Positions 17,901-26,380 of a DNA stretch of 64,000 nt are shown one piece after another. The translations under genes and the position numbers were made by a program. Each line of letters begins with the position of its first letter. Positions within the stretch are counted from its first letter, which is position 1. The stretch is from Granulicella sp. (GTDB lineage: Bacteria > Acidobacteriota > Terriglobia > Terriglobales > Acidobacteriaceae): contig JANXYX010000050.1 in assembly GCA_025408425.1 (NCBI GenBank), forward strand, positions 218,622-282,621. Direction: 5' to 3'. The notes below the pieces were generated by a model. The model was given only the letters and a program-made list of their open reading frames with translations. It was not told the origin of the DNA and did not search any database.

Positions 17901-18092
17901 AGTAGCGCCACCAGTCGTGGCGACCACAGACCAATTGACCTTGTTAGCTGCGCCACCCGTCAGACCGACATTGATCTGACGAGTCGAGCCCGCCAGCACT
18001 TGAAAGTTGTAAGCGGGTGCATTCGCTGTGATAGAGACGCTTGCAAATGCAGGTGACATCAAGAGTAAAAAAACGAGAAGGACACGCTTCAT
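14940..18092 (-). CDS. Large secreted protein with beta-helix-like region and three chitobiase-type repeats
   Basis: The start at 18092 gives a signal peptide (MKRVLLVFLLLMSPAFAS); 1050 residues in all. Residues 20-240 are Ig-like, Thr/Ser/Val-rich. The middle (about 260-750) has 'HNNGTATQPMVLCG', 'ISGLHIMHG', 'LDLSGNDLDTCTNGLFTAENTNS' and 'FNGNHIHNSG', typical of right-handed parallel beta-helix (pectate-lyase-like) proteins. The last 250 residues contain three near-copies of a ~80-residue CHB_HEX_C-like domain, each with 'TFS-G-GTY' and 'IYYTTDGTTPTTSS-VY'. It is presumably exported and may bind or depolymerise polysaccharide; no catalytic set could be named. A terminator follows it. Confidence 0.8.
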   Translation of the reverse strand: MKRVLLVFLLLMSPAFASVSITANAPAYNFQVLAGSTRQINVGLTGGAANKVNWSVVATTGGATATFTTPSLTNVSSVSAGLPTILVNVGTASGNCTIPQGQTAIGTYSVTSTATVTVQAQSTDDTSQSARFLFNVCANTTTVLVAPAYRQAYQAQHVSLQSWVSGNTDETGTWSIVSQPSGGNGALADTANRDTDFSASVTGRYTLKYTSHADTSKSVTAIVYVAPAALPNYAATPNMTEPRACVADPAMTGAVYDVGAGKTYPTLQSVPDAGTWTPGTIMRVWNTDTTGANPSTYHEFFQIHNNGTATQPMVLCGVPDAQGNLPIVDGANATGQSRVSAYGAAGLGVISLWGGGYGTNTPYGYWQAGSAGPSYVTISGLHIMHGTPAYTYTPPGGGAATPWGIGTACINVRSGSYLDLSGNDLDTCTNGLFTAENTNSAWAPVTQLVTFNGNHIHNSGWASDYTEHQVYFQSFYGLMQGNRLDNYLSTAQGSNIKWRGVEGIFRYNYVASGPARDFDLVENQDATPYVSFEAYLSNAGQTNCAASLYCLGDTAGPNVIAAYQESAQKDFIYGNLIFGSSSQYQIHYAEDHDGQMADRNGTLYFYSNTLDNAHVVFDTGSANGYNPFFTQRIDARNNLLWTLGTQTEFGRYASIIGSWTSNLMNASTFAISTPISGGNYNAGTSNGWEATCDGTCLWPLTTPIDAHQYGLTSGNFLTASTLPYDRTTLLPLSGVAAISGGTALSGTLATMPVRWQYAVGTGALAARTNPLVIGAADFGVSAPAAAPPTTSTAATPTFSPGTGTYSSAQTVTISDSTSGATIYYTTDGTTPTTSSTVYTGSFVASGTTTVQAIAVASGYSKSAVASAIYTITAAAKTVAPPTFSLAAGSYTTAVNVVINDATAGATIYYTTNGTTPTTSSSVYSGAFLLSTTATVQAMAVASGYSNSVVNSATYIIQAAASDSTAAMPTFSLAPGTYSSPQTVAISHVLSYAKIFYTTDGSTPTTNSTFYVGPFAVSATTTVRAFAVVTGYSNSAVNSATYTILRGTHRR

Positions 18093-18558
18093 GGGATAGT
18101 GACTTTCGTTGTCGTGACGCAGCTCGGCGGGAGCCTGACTGGGGCCCTGATTGTGACCATCCCCGTTTTGAACGCAAGACAACTCACATGCGCCTAGCGG
18201 GGCACATCGTCATTGGCTGAGATCTTTGCGGATGATCGCCTGAAATTGTTTCCATTCACTGCGCAAGCAATTGCAGAGCCAAAATTTTGCATACAACCTA
18301 AGTCCATTGATCAGAGTGACCTGCGACTTAAGCCGCTAGCATCTTGCCTGTAACCTGCATTAGAACTCTGGAAGTTTTGACTTCAACACGCGTCAAAACT
18401 ACGCAACTCCTTCTCCGCATCGAGCATCAAACACGCCGAGCATTTGTTGCAGATCGCTACTTTTTAGTTTCAGGAACAATTAGGTGACGGTCACAGCAAC
18501 AGATCTTGAGACCTTCGAACCGCGGTTCAGACTTGCATATCCCTGATGGCGAAATCGC
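18093..18558. other. 466-base non-coding stretch with an inverted repeat
   Basis: No convincing gene is seen. The part nearest 18092 should hold the promoter of the secreted beta-helix gene. A perfect 9-bp inverted repeat, AGTTTTGAC at 18373-18381 and GTCAAAACT at 18392-18400 with a 10-base spacer, is the only strong structure. It lies downstream of the iclR-type gene and lacks a T run, so it looks more like an operator dyad than a terminator. Confidence 0.5.
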
Positions 18559-19401
18559 TTAGAGAAGCCTGGATAATATCTCGGCATGTTCACGCAGAAC
18601 TGGCAGGATGCGTTGCTCCATCTCTTCGATAGAGACGCTGGAGACATGGGCTCCAGCATTCATTGCTGCTATGGTGCGTCCTTGAGGCGTTCTGATTGGA
18701 ACGGCAATGGAGCGCAGCCCCGGCTCCAACTCTCCGTCTACGACTGCATAGCGATCTTTAGCTACCTGGTTCAGGACACTGACAAGCCCAGCCTTGGTGC
18801 AGACGGTCTTGCTGGTCCACCTCTTCATCTTGACGCGACTGAGATATTGATTGAGTTGCTTCTGAGGAAGATCTGCAAGGAGTACGCGCCCCATTGAGGT
18901 GCAGTAAGCAGGAAGCCGACTCCCCACCGAGAGCCCGACCGACAGCACTCGTGAACTGGTATGACGCGCGAGATAGATAATGTTGTCCTCGTCCAGAGCG
19001 CTCAACGAGGTCGATTCATGGATCAGGTCCGAGACTTGCTCCAGTATCGGTTGCGCAAGCGACGGCAGGGTCGTCGAAGTCAGGTAAGAGCAGCCAATTC
19101 TAAGAACAGAGGGCCTCAAATGATAGACGCCATCGATGTCTTCTGCATGTCCAAGCATTTGTAACGTAATAAGAAAACGACGAACGGCAGCTCGCGACAA
19201 GCCGGTCTTCTTCGATACTCTGGCAGCAGTGATGCCTTCAGGTTCGTTATAAAAGCTTTGGATTACCTCTAGCCCACGCGCAAACGACGTTACAAAATTG
19301 CGATTCTTCTCTAAGTCAGCGAACGGCTCAGTGATTGTGCTCGGCTTGTCATCTGACGGTTCGCGTATGCCTCGAGATGTATCACCTTGGCGTGATGTCA
19401 C
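18559..19401 (-). CDS. IclR family transcriptional regulator (PcaR/PobR-like)
   Basis: 280 residues. The winged HTH is at about 34-90 ('FARGLEVIQSFYNEPEGITAARVSKKTGLSRAAVRRFLITLQML') and the effector-binding domain follows ('YLTSTTLPSLAQPILEQVSDLIHESTSLSALD', 'AMNAGAHVSS'). This arrangement and its opening 'FVTSFARGLEVI' are typical of PcaR/PcaU/PobR-type regulators of protocatechuate pathways. It is the last gene in the direction of the long pca operon, 57 bases after pcaC. It probably responds to beta-ketoadipate or protocatechuate; the effector is inferred from the family. Confidence 0.88.
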   Translation of the reverse strand: MTSRQGDTSRGIREPSDDKPSTITEPFADLEKNRNFVTSFARGLEVIQSFYNEPEGITAARVSKKTGLSRAAVRRFLITLQMLGHAEDIDGVYHLRPSVLRIGCSYLTSTTLPSLAQPILEQVSDLIHESTSLSALDEDNIIYLARHTSSRVLSVGLSVGSRLPAYCTSMGRVLLADLPQKQLNQYLSRVKMKRWTSKTVCTKAGLVSVLNQVAKDRYAVVDGELEPGLRSIAVPIRTPQGRTIAAMNAGAHVSSVSIEEMEQRILPVLREHAEILSRLL

Positions 19402-19458
19402 GGGAGCCCCTGAACGGTAGATCTTGCTGGATAAAGCTGGTCACTAACTTGCAGAATT

Positions 19459-19875
19459 TCATGCAGAGGTGTCTTGGATCGGTTCATCATTCTTTCGTGA
19501 TGCCAGGACCTCCGCAACAAGATGAAAAGCACTGTTCGCAGCGGGAAGTCCGCAGTAAACAGAGCTATGAAGGATGACTTCCTTCAGCTCTTCTTCCGTG
19601 ACGCCGTTGTTGAAGGCCGCGACAAAATGCATCCTCAGTTCGTCGGCGCGATTGAGTGCAATCAGCATTGAGATTGTAATCAGGCTTCGCGTATGTCGCG
19701 TAAGGCCGGGTCGCGACCAGATCTCTCCCCAGGCGTACCGTGTGATGAAGTTTTGAAAGTCCGCATTCAATTCGGTCTTAGCTGCTTCCGCGCGGTCTAC
19801 ATGCGCGTTCCCCAACACGGACCGTCGCACTTCAAACCCTTGCTTCAGGCGCTCTTCGTCATTCACTGGGCACAT
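19459..19875 (-). CDS. pcaC: 4-carboxymuconolactone decarboxylase
   Basis: 138 residues of the CMD/AhpD-like family: 'GFEVRRSVLGNAHVDRA', 'FITRYAWGEIWSRPGLTRHTRSLITISMLIAL' and 'EELKEVILHSSVYCGLPAANSAFHL'. It converts 4-carboxymuconolactone to beta-ketoadipate enol-lactone, the step between PcaB and PcaD, and both genes are its immediate upstream neighbours. The ATG at 19875 overlaps the end of pcaD by 17 bases; a GTG at 19866 is an alternative start. It is a stand-alone PcaC, not the PcaL fusion with PcaD seen in some Actinobacteria. Confidence 0.93.
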   Translation of the reverse strand: MCPVNDEERLKQGFEVRRSVLGNAHVDRAEAAKTELNADFQNFITRYAWGEIWSRPGLTRHTRSLITISMLIALNRADELRMHFVAAFNNGVTEEELKEVILHSSVYCGLPAANSAFHLVAEVLASRKNDEPIQDTSA

Positions 19876-20653
19876 CCTTTGCTAGAAATTTAAGCACCGC
19901 CGCGCTGAATTGCTGCGGAACCTCCGCGCTGGAAATGTGGGCTGCAGGCAGCGTTACAAGCTCTGCGCCGGCAATGTGGCTCTGTAGAAACTGCGCATCG
20001 GCCAAAGTGGTAACGGCGTCCCGTTCCCCCGCAATAAGGCAAACCGGAATCGGTATGACGCCAACCGCTTCGCGCAGGTCCATATCGCGGATAGCCGCAC
20101 AGGCAGCGACATATCCCGCTGGGTTGCATGCAGCCAGCATCTGACGCATGGTGGTGACAACAGGAGCTCCGGAGGCTACAAACTCTGCGGTAAACCAGCG
20201 CTGAACCACAGCATCGGCGACCGCTTCCATGCCGCCAAGTTGCACGTCAGCGATGCGCTTGTTCCACGTCTCCGCTGTACCAATCTTTGCAGCGGTGTTG
20301 CACAGGATCAACTTCCGAAAGCGAGATGGAGCATGGATACCCAGCCACTGTCCGATCACACCGCCAACAGAAAGACCGCAGAAGTAAACTTCGTCAATGC
20401 GAAGCGCGTCGAGCAGGGCAAGTACGTCGCGGCCTAACAGATCGACCGTGTATGGGCCGGCTGGAACGGAGCTTGCACCATGGCCGCGCATGTCGTAACG
20501 GAGCAGGCGATACTTCTTTTCTAGTTCTTCACGCTGCGGATCCCACATGCCAAGGGTTGTTCCCAACGAGTTCGAGAGCAGCAGCACTGGAGCGTCCAAC
20601 CTGCCACTCAGCTCGTAGTTGAGAGAGACATCGCCCAAATCAATCAGCGGCAT
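19859..20653 (-). CDS. pcaD: 3-oxoadipate enol-lactonase
   Basis: 264 residues from ATG 20653, the family's usual length; the frame is open upstream only because it overlaps pcaB. An alpha/beta hydrolase with nucleophile Ser in 'YFCGLSVGGVIGQWLG', Asp in 'LIAGERDAVT' and His in 'LPAAHISSAEVP'. 'LLLSNSLGTTLGMWDPQ' is a PcaD signature. It hydrolyses beta-ketoadipate enol-lactone to beta-ketoadipate. It overlaps pcaB by 14 bases and pcaC by 17. Confidence 0.94.
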   Translation of the reverse strand: MPLIDLGDVSLNYELSGRLDAPVLLLSNSLGTTLGMWDPQREELEKKYRLLRYDMRGHGASSVPAGPYTVDLLGRDVLALLDALRIDEVYFCGLSVGGVIGQWLGIHAPSRFRKLILCNTAAKIGTAETWNKRIADVQLGGMEAVADAVVQRWFTAEFVASGAPVVTTMRQMLAACNPAGYVAACAAIRDMDLREAVGVIPIPVCLIAGERDAVTTLADAQFLQSHIAGAELVTLPAAHISSAEVPQQFSAAVLKFLAKDVPSE

Positions 20654-22037
20654 ACTTGCCTCCGGATTGCTTTGCCAGAACAGCTTCGATGAAGGTTGCA
20701 GTAGCTCCCAGATAGTTCGCCGGAACAAGTATGTGGACCAATTCCTGTGGCGTGAAATGCTCCCGGAGCGACTCGTCCTGCGACAGTGCCTGCTCCATCG
20801 TAAGTTTTTGCCGAATCGCCCGCTGGCTGATCTCCTCCAGGGTGCGGTGAGCTTGGGCCTTGCCCACCTTACGCGCCAGCGCAAATGAGACTGCCTCCGC
20901 CATCGTCACCCCATGCAGAATATTGAGGTTATGCTGCATGGCGTCCGCATCGACAATAGCGCCTGCAGAAACCTCAAGAGCACAGGCCAGCGCCCCCGCC
21001 GTGAGTCTGACTATCTCCGCCAGCGTCTCCCACTCCGCATGCCATCCACCCACGCCGCGCTCATGCTCCTGAACCATCGCGGAAAGCATCGTGCCGACCA
21101 ATGCAGGCACACGCACTGCTGCGCTAAGAATGACCGCTGACGACACTGGGTTTCGCTTGTGCGGCATCGTACTGGACCCGCCGCGGCCCGCCCCCGCAGG
21201 CTCCATCAATTCACCCACTTCGGTCTGCACCAGCAGCGATACGTCACGGGCAATCTTGCCGAGCGTTCCTGTCAACAGGCCCAACGTTGTTGCAAACTCC
21301 GCCACTCGATCCCGCTGGGCGTGCCAAGGCATAGCAGGATCAGAAAGCTCCAGTTGAGCCGCAAGGCTATGCGTAACTGCGACCCCATCCCCGCCAAGTG
21401 CCGCGAGTGTTCCAACTGCCCCGCCGAACTGCAGAACGATACACCGTGATCCCGTCTCCTGCAGCCTCTCACGATGCCGCTGCAGTGCATCCAGCCAACC
21501 AGCCACCTTCAGCCCCAACGTAACGGGGGGGCCTTGCTGCAGCCAGGTTCTACCCGGCATCACCGTGTCTTTGTGCTCACGGATAATCTTCGCCAGATGC
21601 TTGCAAATCTCCTCAAGATCTTTTTCGAGAAGCGGCAGAGCCTCTCTCAACTGCATCATCATCGCGCTATCGATGACATCCTGACTGGTTGCCCCCCAGT
21701 GCACATAACCTGCGGAAGTGGCACTACGCTGCCCCACTCTTTCCGTTAACATCTTCACGAATGGGATGCATATATTGCCCGCGGAACGCGCCTCATCAGC
21801 CAGCACCGTAATGTCCAGCGAGTCAGGATCTATAGAGCTGATATCCCCAGAGGTTCCTCCAGGCGCCAGGCCATTCTGCTCCAGCGCTTCAGCAAGAGCT
21901 ACTTCAAATCGAAACATCTGCCGTATGAAGTTGCGATCGGAGAGTATCTCCGTCATCGCCGCCGTGCTGAAGAGCGGATCGTACATGCGTGCTCGAGTGA
22001 TGAATTTCAGACGGCCTTCTTTCTCTGCTGATGTCAA
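20640..22037 (-). CDS. pcaB: 3-carboxy-cis,cis-muconate cycloisomerase
   Basis: 465 residues of the fumarase/aspartase superfamily, with the signature 'GSSTMPHKRNP' at about 287-297 (catalytic Ser on the mobile loop) and 'GYVHWGATSQDVIDSA' at 110-124. It lactonises 3-carboxy-cis,cis-muconate to 4-carboxymuconolactone. Start ATG 22037 overlaps the pcaG stop by four bases. The ~15 residues before 'ARMYDPLFSTAAMTEILSD' are extra compared with typical PcaB, so ATG at residue 18 is possible. Confidence 0.93.
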   Translation of the reverse strand: MTSAEKEGRLKFITRARMYDPLFSTAAMTEILSDRNFIRQMFRFEVALAEALEQNGLAPGGTSGDISSIDPDSLDITVLADEARSAGNICIPFVKMLTERVGQRSATSAGYVHWGATSQDVIDSAMMMQLREALPLLEKDLEEICKHLAKIIREHKDTVMPGRTWLQQGPPVTLGLKVAGWLDALQRHRERLQETGSRCIVLQFGGAVGTLAALGGDGVAVTHSLAAQLELSDPAMPWHAQRDRVAEFATTLGLLTGTLGKIARDVSLLVQTEVGELMEPAGAGRGGSSTMPHKRNPVSSAVILSAAVRVPALVGTMLSAMVQEHERGVGGWHAEWETLAEIVRLTAGALACALEVSAGAIVDADAMQHNLNILHGVTMAEAVSFALARKVGKAQAHRTLEEISQRAIRQKLTMEQALSQDESLREHFTPQELVHILVPANYLGATATFIEAVLAKQSGGKYAAD

Positions 22038-22603
22038 TATGCGAAGAATACAGTTTCGTTCTCACCTTGAAGACGGATATCCCACCGATACTGCTCCGGC
22101 TGCTCTGCTGTGGGCTCCGCCAATAGGGTCTGACGCCGCTCAGGTGGAACCGTCAGTAGTACCGGATCACCAGTATTGCGTGGATCATTCGCAAAGTAGA
22201 TTCGTGTCACCAGGTGCTTCAAAAGCCCGCGCATGAATAACAGGACGACGATATGCGGTGCCTGGGAAGTACCCTCCAGCGTGACTACTGTGCCTGGACG
22301 TATCGTATGAAATCGGAAGACTCCTCGCTCATCAGTCGGAATGCGCGCAAAGCCTTGAAAGTCTTCTGCCGTCGCTCCACTCTCCCCAGGATCGAAACCG
22401 GCGAACCGCCCTTTGTCATCGGCTTGCCACAGTTCGAGTTGCGCGTCTGGCACCGGGACTCCATCTCCATCCAGCACCTGTCCCGAGATAGAAATGTGCT
22501 CGCCCTCCGCACTCTCCGCGCACACCGAGACACTATTGAGATACGAGAGGCCAATGCTGAAATATGGGCCAACCGTCTGTGACGCCGTAGCCGGAAAACT
22601 CAT
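22034..22603 (-). CDS. pcaG: Protocatechuate 3,4-dioxygenase alpha subunit
   Basis: 189 residues. 'ATASQTVGPYFSIGL' at the N-terminus, 'GQVLDGDGVPVPDAQLELWQAD', 'GFARIPTDERGVFRFHTIRPG' and 'APHIVVLLFMRGLLKHLVTRIYF' are the intradiol dioxygenase fold. It lacks the Tyr/His iron ligands, as expected for the non-catalytic alpha chain that shapes the substrate pocket. It overlaps pcaH and pcaB by four bases each, indicating tight translational coupling for the alpha-beta complex. Confidence 0.94.
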   Translation of the reverse strand: MSFPATASQTVGPYFSIGLSYLNSVSVCAESAEGEHISISGQVLDGDGVPVPDAQLELWQADDKGRFAGFDPGESGATAEDFQGFARIPTDERGVFRFHTIRPGTVVTLEGTSQAPHIVVLLFMRGLLKHLVTRIYFANDPRNTGDPVLLTVPPERRQTLLAEPTAEQPEQYRWDIRLQGENETVFFAY

Positions 22604-23313
22604 CGCTGCTCCTCCATGGGTGTAGCATCGCGGCCGCGCAAAACAATGTCGTAATGATAAGCCAGGGCTGTGTCTGGAACAGTATTCTCCAGGTCAAAAC
22701 TCGAGATCATTCGCTGCTGGGCACGTTCATCGTTCAAGCAGTTGTAAATAGGATCGTAGGGCAAGAGCGGATCGCCCGGAAAGTACATCTGCGTGACAAG
22801 CCGGGTGAGCAGGCCTGCCCCAAACAGAGAGAAGTGGATGTGGGCCGGACGCCAAGCATTCGCATGGTTCTTCCAGGGATACGCACCCGGTTTAATAGTG
22901 ACAAAGCGGTAATAGCCAGAGTCGTCCGTAAGGAAGCGGCCTGCGCCACTGAAGTTAGGATCCAGCGGCGCCGCGTGCTGATCCTTCTTGTGCATATAGC
23001 GTCCCGCCGCATTGGCTTGCCACACTTCCACCAGTGCCCGAGATACCGGCCGATCATTTTCATCCAGGACACGACCACTGACGATGATCCTCTCGCCTAG
23101 CGGAGCCCCCGCATGCTGCTGCGTAAGATCGTTGTCAAATTCGCCAAAGCCATTGTGGCCAAAGACCGGTCCGCTTAGCTCGGACAGCGTCTGAGGCACC
23201 ACAATCAAAGGTTGCCGCGGAGACCGCAGAATACTGGAAACATAGGATGGATGCAGATAGTCCGGCTGAGTACCCGGGCGGAGCGGAAGAAACGGGCTGA
23301 TCTTATTTTTCAC
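22600..23313 (-). CDS. pcaH: Protocatechuate 3,4-dioxygenase beta subunit
   Basis: 237 residues. The four Fe(III) ligands can be placed: Tyr106 (NAAGRYMHKK), Tyr145 (KPGAYPWKN), His158 and His160 (RPAHIHFS), with conserved Arg155. It performs intradiol cleavage of protocatechuate to 3-carboxy-cis,cis-muconate together with PcaG. It is 50 bases downstream of pcaF. The iron-binding set is complete, so it should be active. Confidence 0.95.
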   Translation of the reverse strand: MKNKISPFLPLRPGTQPDYLHPSYVSSILRSPRQPLIVVPQTLSELSGPVFGHNGFGEFDNDLTQQHAGAPLGERIIVSGRVLDENDRPVSRALVEVWQANAAGRYMHKKDQHAAPLDPNFSGAGRFLTDDSGYYRFVTIKPGAYPWKNHANAWRPAHIHFSLFGAGLLTRLVTQMYFPGDPLLPYDPIYNCLNDERAQQRMISSFDLENTVPDTALAYHYDIVLRGRDATPMEEQR

Positions 23314-23363
23314 GTTCTCTCTCTTTCAGCAAGAGTTACAAATACGGTCCGATCGCTGACGGC

Positions 23364-24563
23364 TTAGACACGCTCCAGCGCGATTGCGACTCCCTGTCCA
23401 ACGCCAACACACATCATAGCTAGTGCCCTGTGTGCCCCAATCTTTTCCATCTGGTGGACCGCTGTCATCACTAAGCGGGCTCCGCTCATCCCTAAAGGAT
23501 GGCCCAACGCGATGGCGCCTCCATTGGCATTGACATGCGCAGCATCGTCAGCGACGCCCAGCTCTCGCAGACATGCGAGCGACTGGCTGGCAAAGGCCTC
23601 GTTCAACTCGATCACTTGAAAATCAGACATCTGCAGTCGCAGTCTGGCGAGCAACTTTTGCGTGGCCGACACAGGACCAATCCCCATGACACGAGGTGGA
23701 ACACCAGCCGTCGCCATCCCAAGCACCCGGGCCCGTGGACGGAGTCCGTGCCGCCCAGCCGCCTCCTCAGAGGCAACAATCATTGCAGCAGCACCATCGT
23801 TGATCCCGGAGGCGTTTCCAGCGGTGGCGCTTCCGCCCACATTTACTGGCCTGAGTCTGGCCAGCGCCTCGAGCGTCGTATCACCACGCGGATGCTCGTC
23901 CCTGTCAACAATGGCGGTCGCTTTCTTTAGTGTGACCGTTACAGGAACAATCTCTTCCGCGAAGAATCCTGCTGCATGGGCGGCAGCGGCGCGCTGCTGG
24001 CTGCGCAATGCGAAAGCGTCTTGGTCCTCGCGGGAGACCTGGCTCTCCACCGCCACGTTGTCACCCGTTTGAGCCATGGAATCGACGCCGTAGGCCTGTT
24101 TCATCGCCGGGTTAATGAACCGCCAGCCCAGCGTCGTATCGTACAGTTCGGCAGCACGTTGAAACGCACTCTCAGCCTTGCCCATCACAAAGGGTGCGCG
24201 GCTCATGGATTCAACTCCTCCAGCCAGCACTAAATCCATATCACCACTGATCACCGCCCTTGCGGCGGTGCCCACAGCATCCATGCCCGAGGCACAGAGC
24301 CGGTTCATCGTAACGCCCGGAACCGCGTGCGGCAGACCAGACAGCAATGCCGCCATCCGCGCTACATTCCGATTATCCTCGCCCGCCTGATTGGCGCAGC
24401 CTAAGAAGACTTCTTCAAGAGCATCCCAATCCACGGAACTGTTTCGTTCCACCAACGTCCGCAGCGTTAGCGCTGCCAAATCATCCGGGCGAACCGTCGC
24501 CAATGCGCCGCCATAGCGACCTATCGGAGTTCTAACCGCATCGCAAATAAAAGCGGATCTCAT
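23364..24563 (-). CDS. pcaF: Beta-ketoadipyl-CoA thiolase
   Basis: 399 residues, typical thiolase length. The acylated nucleophile Cys90 lies in '[12 protein letters not shown]', the His in '[20 protein letters not shown]', and the C-terminal Cys motif is 'CVGVGQG', where most thiolases have CIGGGQG. The name follows the N-terminal '[28 protein letters not shown]' and the pathway context. It cleaves beta-ketoadipyl-CoA into succinyl-CoA and acetyl-CoA, the last step of the pathway. Confidence 0.92.
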   Translation of the reverse strand: MRSAFICDAVRTPIGRYGGALATVRPDDLAALTLRTLVERNSSVDWDALEEVFLGCANQAGEDNRNVARMAALLSGLPHAVPGVTMNRLCASGMDAVGTAARAVISGDMDLVLAGGVESMSRAPFVMGKAESAFQRAAELYDTTLGWRFINPAMKQAYGVDSMAQTGDNVAVESQVSREDQDAFALRSQQRAAAAHAAGFFAEEIVPVTVTLKKATAIVDRDEHPRGDTTLEALARLRPVNVGGSATAGNASGINDGAAAMIVASEEAAGRHGLRPRARVLGMATAGVPPRVMGIGPVSATQKLLARLRLQMSDFQVIELNEAFASQSLACLRELGVADDAAHVNANGGAIALGHPLGMSGARLVMTAVHQMEKIGAHRALAMMCVGVGQGVAIALERV

Positions 24564-24631
24564 CAGTGCCTATCTCCTGTTGCAGTGCTGCGGCCGCCAT
24601 CCTACTGTTTTGCAATGCACGCACGCAGACG

Positions 24632-25420
24632 TCACTTGCCCGCGCTCGTCCGCCCATGCGCTACGGAGGTTCGATGCTGCAGATCACGTAACGTTGTCAG
24701 CTCCGACGCTGTAGGAACCTCGGTCGTTCCACATTCTGCGGAGAACTTAATCTCCCATCCCGTTGCTTTCCTCACATCATCCTGGGTCACTCCAGGATGT
24801 AGCCGTGTCACATGCAATTCCTTCGTCTGCGCATCAGGCTCCATCACACACAGATCCGTGATGACGGCCACCGGACCACGTCCGGGAAGTCCGGCCTGCT
24901 GACGCGAATCTCCTCCCCTCAGGTGGCCAACAGAGGTAAGGAAATCTAATTTTTCAACGAAGGTTCGGGCTGACTGTTTGACGATGATCAACACCTCCTT
25001 CGCCGAGGAACTGATCTCCGGCGCGCCACCTGCTCCCGGTAAACGTACCTTTGGCTTCCAGTAATCACCAATGACAGTCGTATTGATATTCGCATAGCGG
25101 TCCAACTGGGCCGCCCCCAGAAAGCCCACATCAACTCTCCCGCCCTGTAACCAGTACCGGAAGATCTCAGGCGTTGAAACTACCGTGTCTGCCGTCTCCG
25201 CCAGGTCTCCGTCCCCAATCGAAAGGGGCAACACGTGAGGCTTCGATCCAATAGGACCCGACTCGTAAATCAAGACGACCTCCGGCGCATGGGTCAGTCG
25301 CGCCAGGTTCGCTGCGGTGGAAGGCAGTCCAATTCCCACGAAGCAGACTGCGCCGTTTCGCAACGTACGAGAGGCCGTAACCGTCATCATTTCGTCTGTC
25401 GTGTAATTCAGTTCATTCAT
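24632..25420 (-). CDS. catJ: 3-oxoadipate CoA-transferase subunit B (CatJ type)
   Basis: 262 residues, longer than PcaJ (about 210) and matching the CatJ/glutaconate-CoA-transferase-like form. 'ICFVGIGLPSTAANLARLTHAPEVVLIYESGPIG' contains the Glu of the ESGxxG region that forms the acyl-glutamyl intermediate. 'DVGFLGAAQLDRYANINTTVIGD' and 'KLDFLTSVGHL' follow. With subunit A it moves CoA from succinyl-CoA to beta-ketoadipate. Gap to catI is 20 bases. Confidence 0.88.
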   Translation of the reverse strand: MNELNYTTDEMMTVTASRTLRNGAVCFVGIGLPSTAANLARLTHAPEVVLIYESGPIGSKPHVLPLSIGDGDLAETADTVVSTPEIFRYWLQGGRVDVGFLGAAQLDRYANINTTVIGDYWKPKVRLPGAGGAPEISSSAKEVLIIVKQSARTFVEKLDFLTSVGHLRGGDSRQQAGLPGRGPVAVITDLCVMEPDAQTKELHVTRLHPGVTQDDVRKATGWEIKFSAECGTTEVPTASELTTLRDLQHRTSVAHGRTSAGK

Positions 25421-25440
25421 AATCTGGCCAATGCACTGGT

Positions 25441-26283
25441 TTACCCTGCGAGGACTCGTTCGTAAGCAGAGAAATCTTTCGTTTCAATAATGTGCCGCTG
25501 TATCCACGCCGTAAATCGATCACGATCGCGGGAGATCTCGTCCCATGCGCGATAGAAGACATTGTCCCGCTGATAGTAACCGTGAGCATAAGATGGCGTT
25601 GCCCCATGGGGTACTTCGCAGACGCAGTTCACCACCCAGCTGGGTAAAATGCACGCGTTAGGCCATGCTTCAAGATCATCAACGATCTCCTCCACGGTAA
25701 CGATTGACCGCTGGGCAGCAAGGACAGCCTCTTTCTGCACGCCGAGAATACCCCACAAAAGTACATTCCCCTTGCGGTCTGCCATCTGAGCGTGAATGAC
25801 AGTAACATCCGGTCGAATGGCTGGCACAGCCGCCAATCTTTCACCCGTAAACGGACAGTCGATCGTCTTGATCGTTTCGTTGTACTTCGGCAATTCGCAG
25901 CCCGCATAACCTCGCATCACTGCAAACGGAAGGTTCGATGCTCCGGCAACGTACGCATTTGCCAGATCTGCGTGCGAGTGCTCTTCAATCGCCAGAGGCG
26001 ACGGCCACTGCTTCTCGACTGCATCCCGCAAGCGATGGAGCGAACCCACCCCTGGGTTGCCACCCCACGAAAAAATGAGCTTCCGTGCACATCCAGCACC
26101 AATGAGTTGGTCATAAATGATATCCGGAGTCATTCGGATTAGCGTCAGGTCTCTCTTGCGTTGGCGAATAATCTCGTGGCCCGCAGCGAACGGGATCAGG
26201 TGCGTGAATCCTTCCATCGCGACGATGTCGCCGTCATGGATAAGATCTCTTACTGCGTCGCTGAGCGTAGTGATTTTGGCCAT
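25441..26283 (-). CDS. catI: 3-oxoadipate CoA-transferase subunit A (CatI type)
   Basis: 280 residues, again of the longer CatI class. 'DGDIVAMEGFTHLIPFAAGHEIIRQ', 'MTPDIIYDQLIGAGCARKLIFSWGGNPGVGSLHRLR' and 'PDVTVIHAQMADRKGNVLLWG' match this family, and the N-terminal Gly-rich loop binds CoA. It partners with catJ immediately downstream. Together they replace the usual PcaIJ pair in the operon. Confidence 0.88.
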   Translation of the reverse strand: MAKITTLSDAVRDLIHDGDIVAMEGFTHLIPFAAGHEIIRQRKRDLTLIRMTPDIIYDQLIGAGCARKLIFSWGGNPGVGSLHRLRDAVEKQWPSPLAIEEHSHADLANAYVAGASNLPFAVMRGYAGCELPKYNETIKTIDCPFTGERLAAVPAIRPDVTVIHAQMADRKGNVLLWGILGVQKEAVLAAQRSIVTVEEIVDDLEAWPNACILPSWVVNCVCEVPHGATPSYAHGYYQRDNVFYRAWDEISRDRDRFTAWIQRHIIETKDFSAYERVLAG

Positions 26284-26380
26284 AGAACTTCAGCACATCT
26301 CTCTAGGAAGACAGCTAATTCTCGTCAACTGATGCCACGCGTGTCAATGCGCTATGCGAACGCTTGTGCGCGTGGCGCAC

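Noticed and set aside
18373..18400. Inverted repeat as an intrinsic terminator of the IclR gene
   Set aside because: No T-run follows on either strand and it lies over 150 bases beyond the stop codon.
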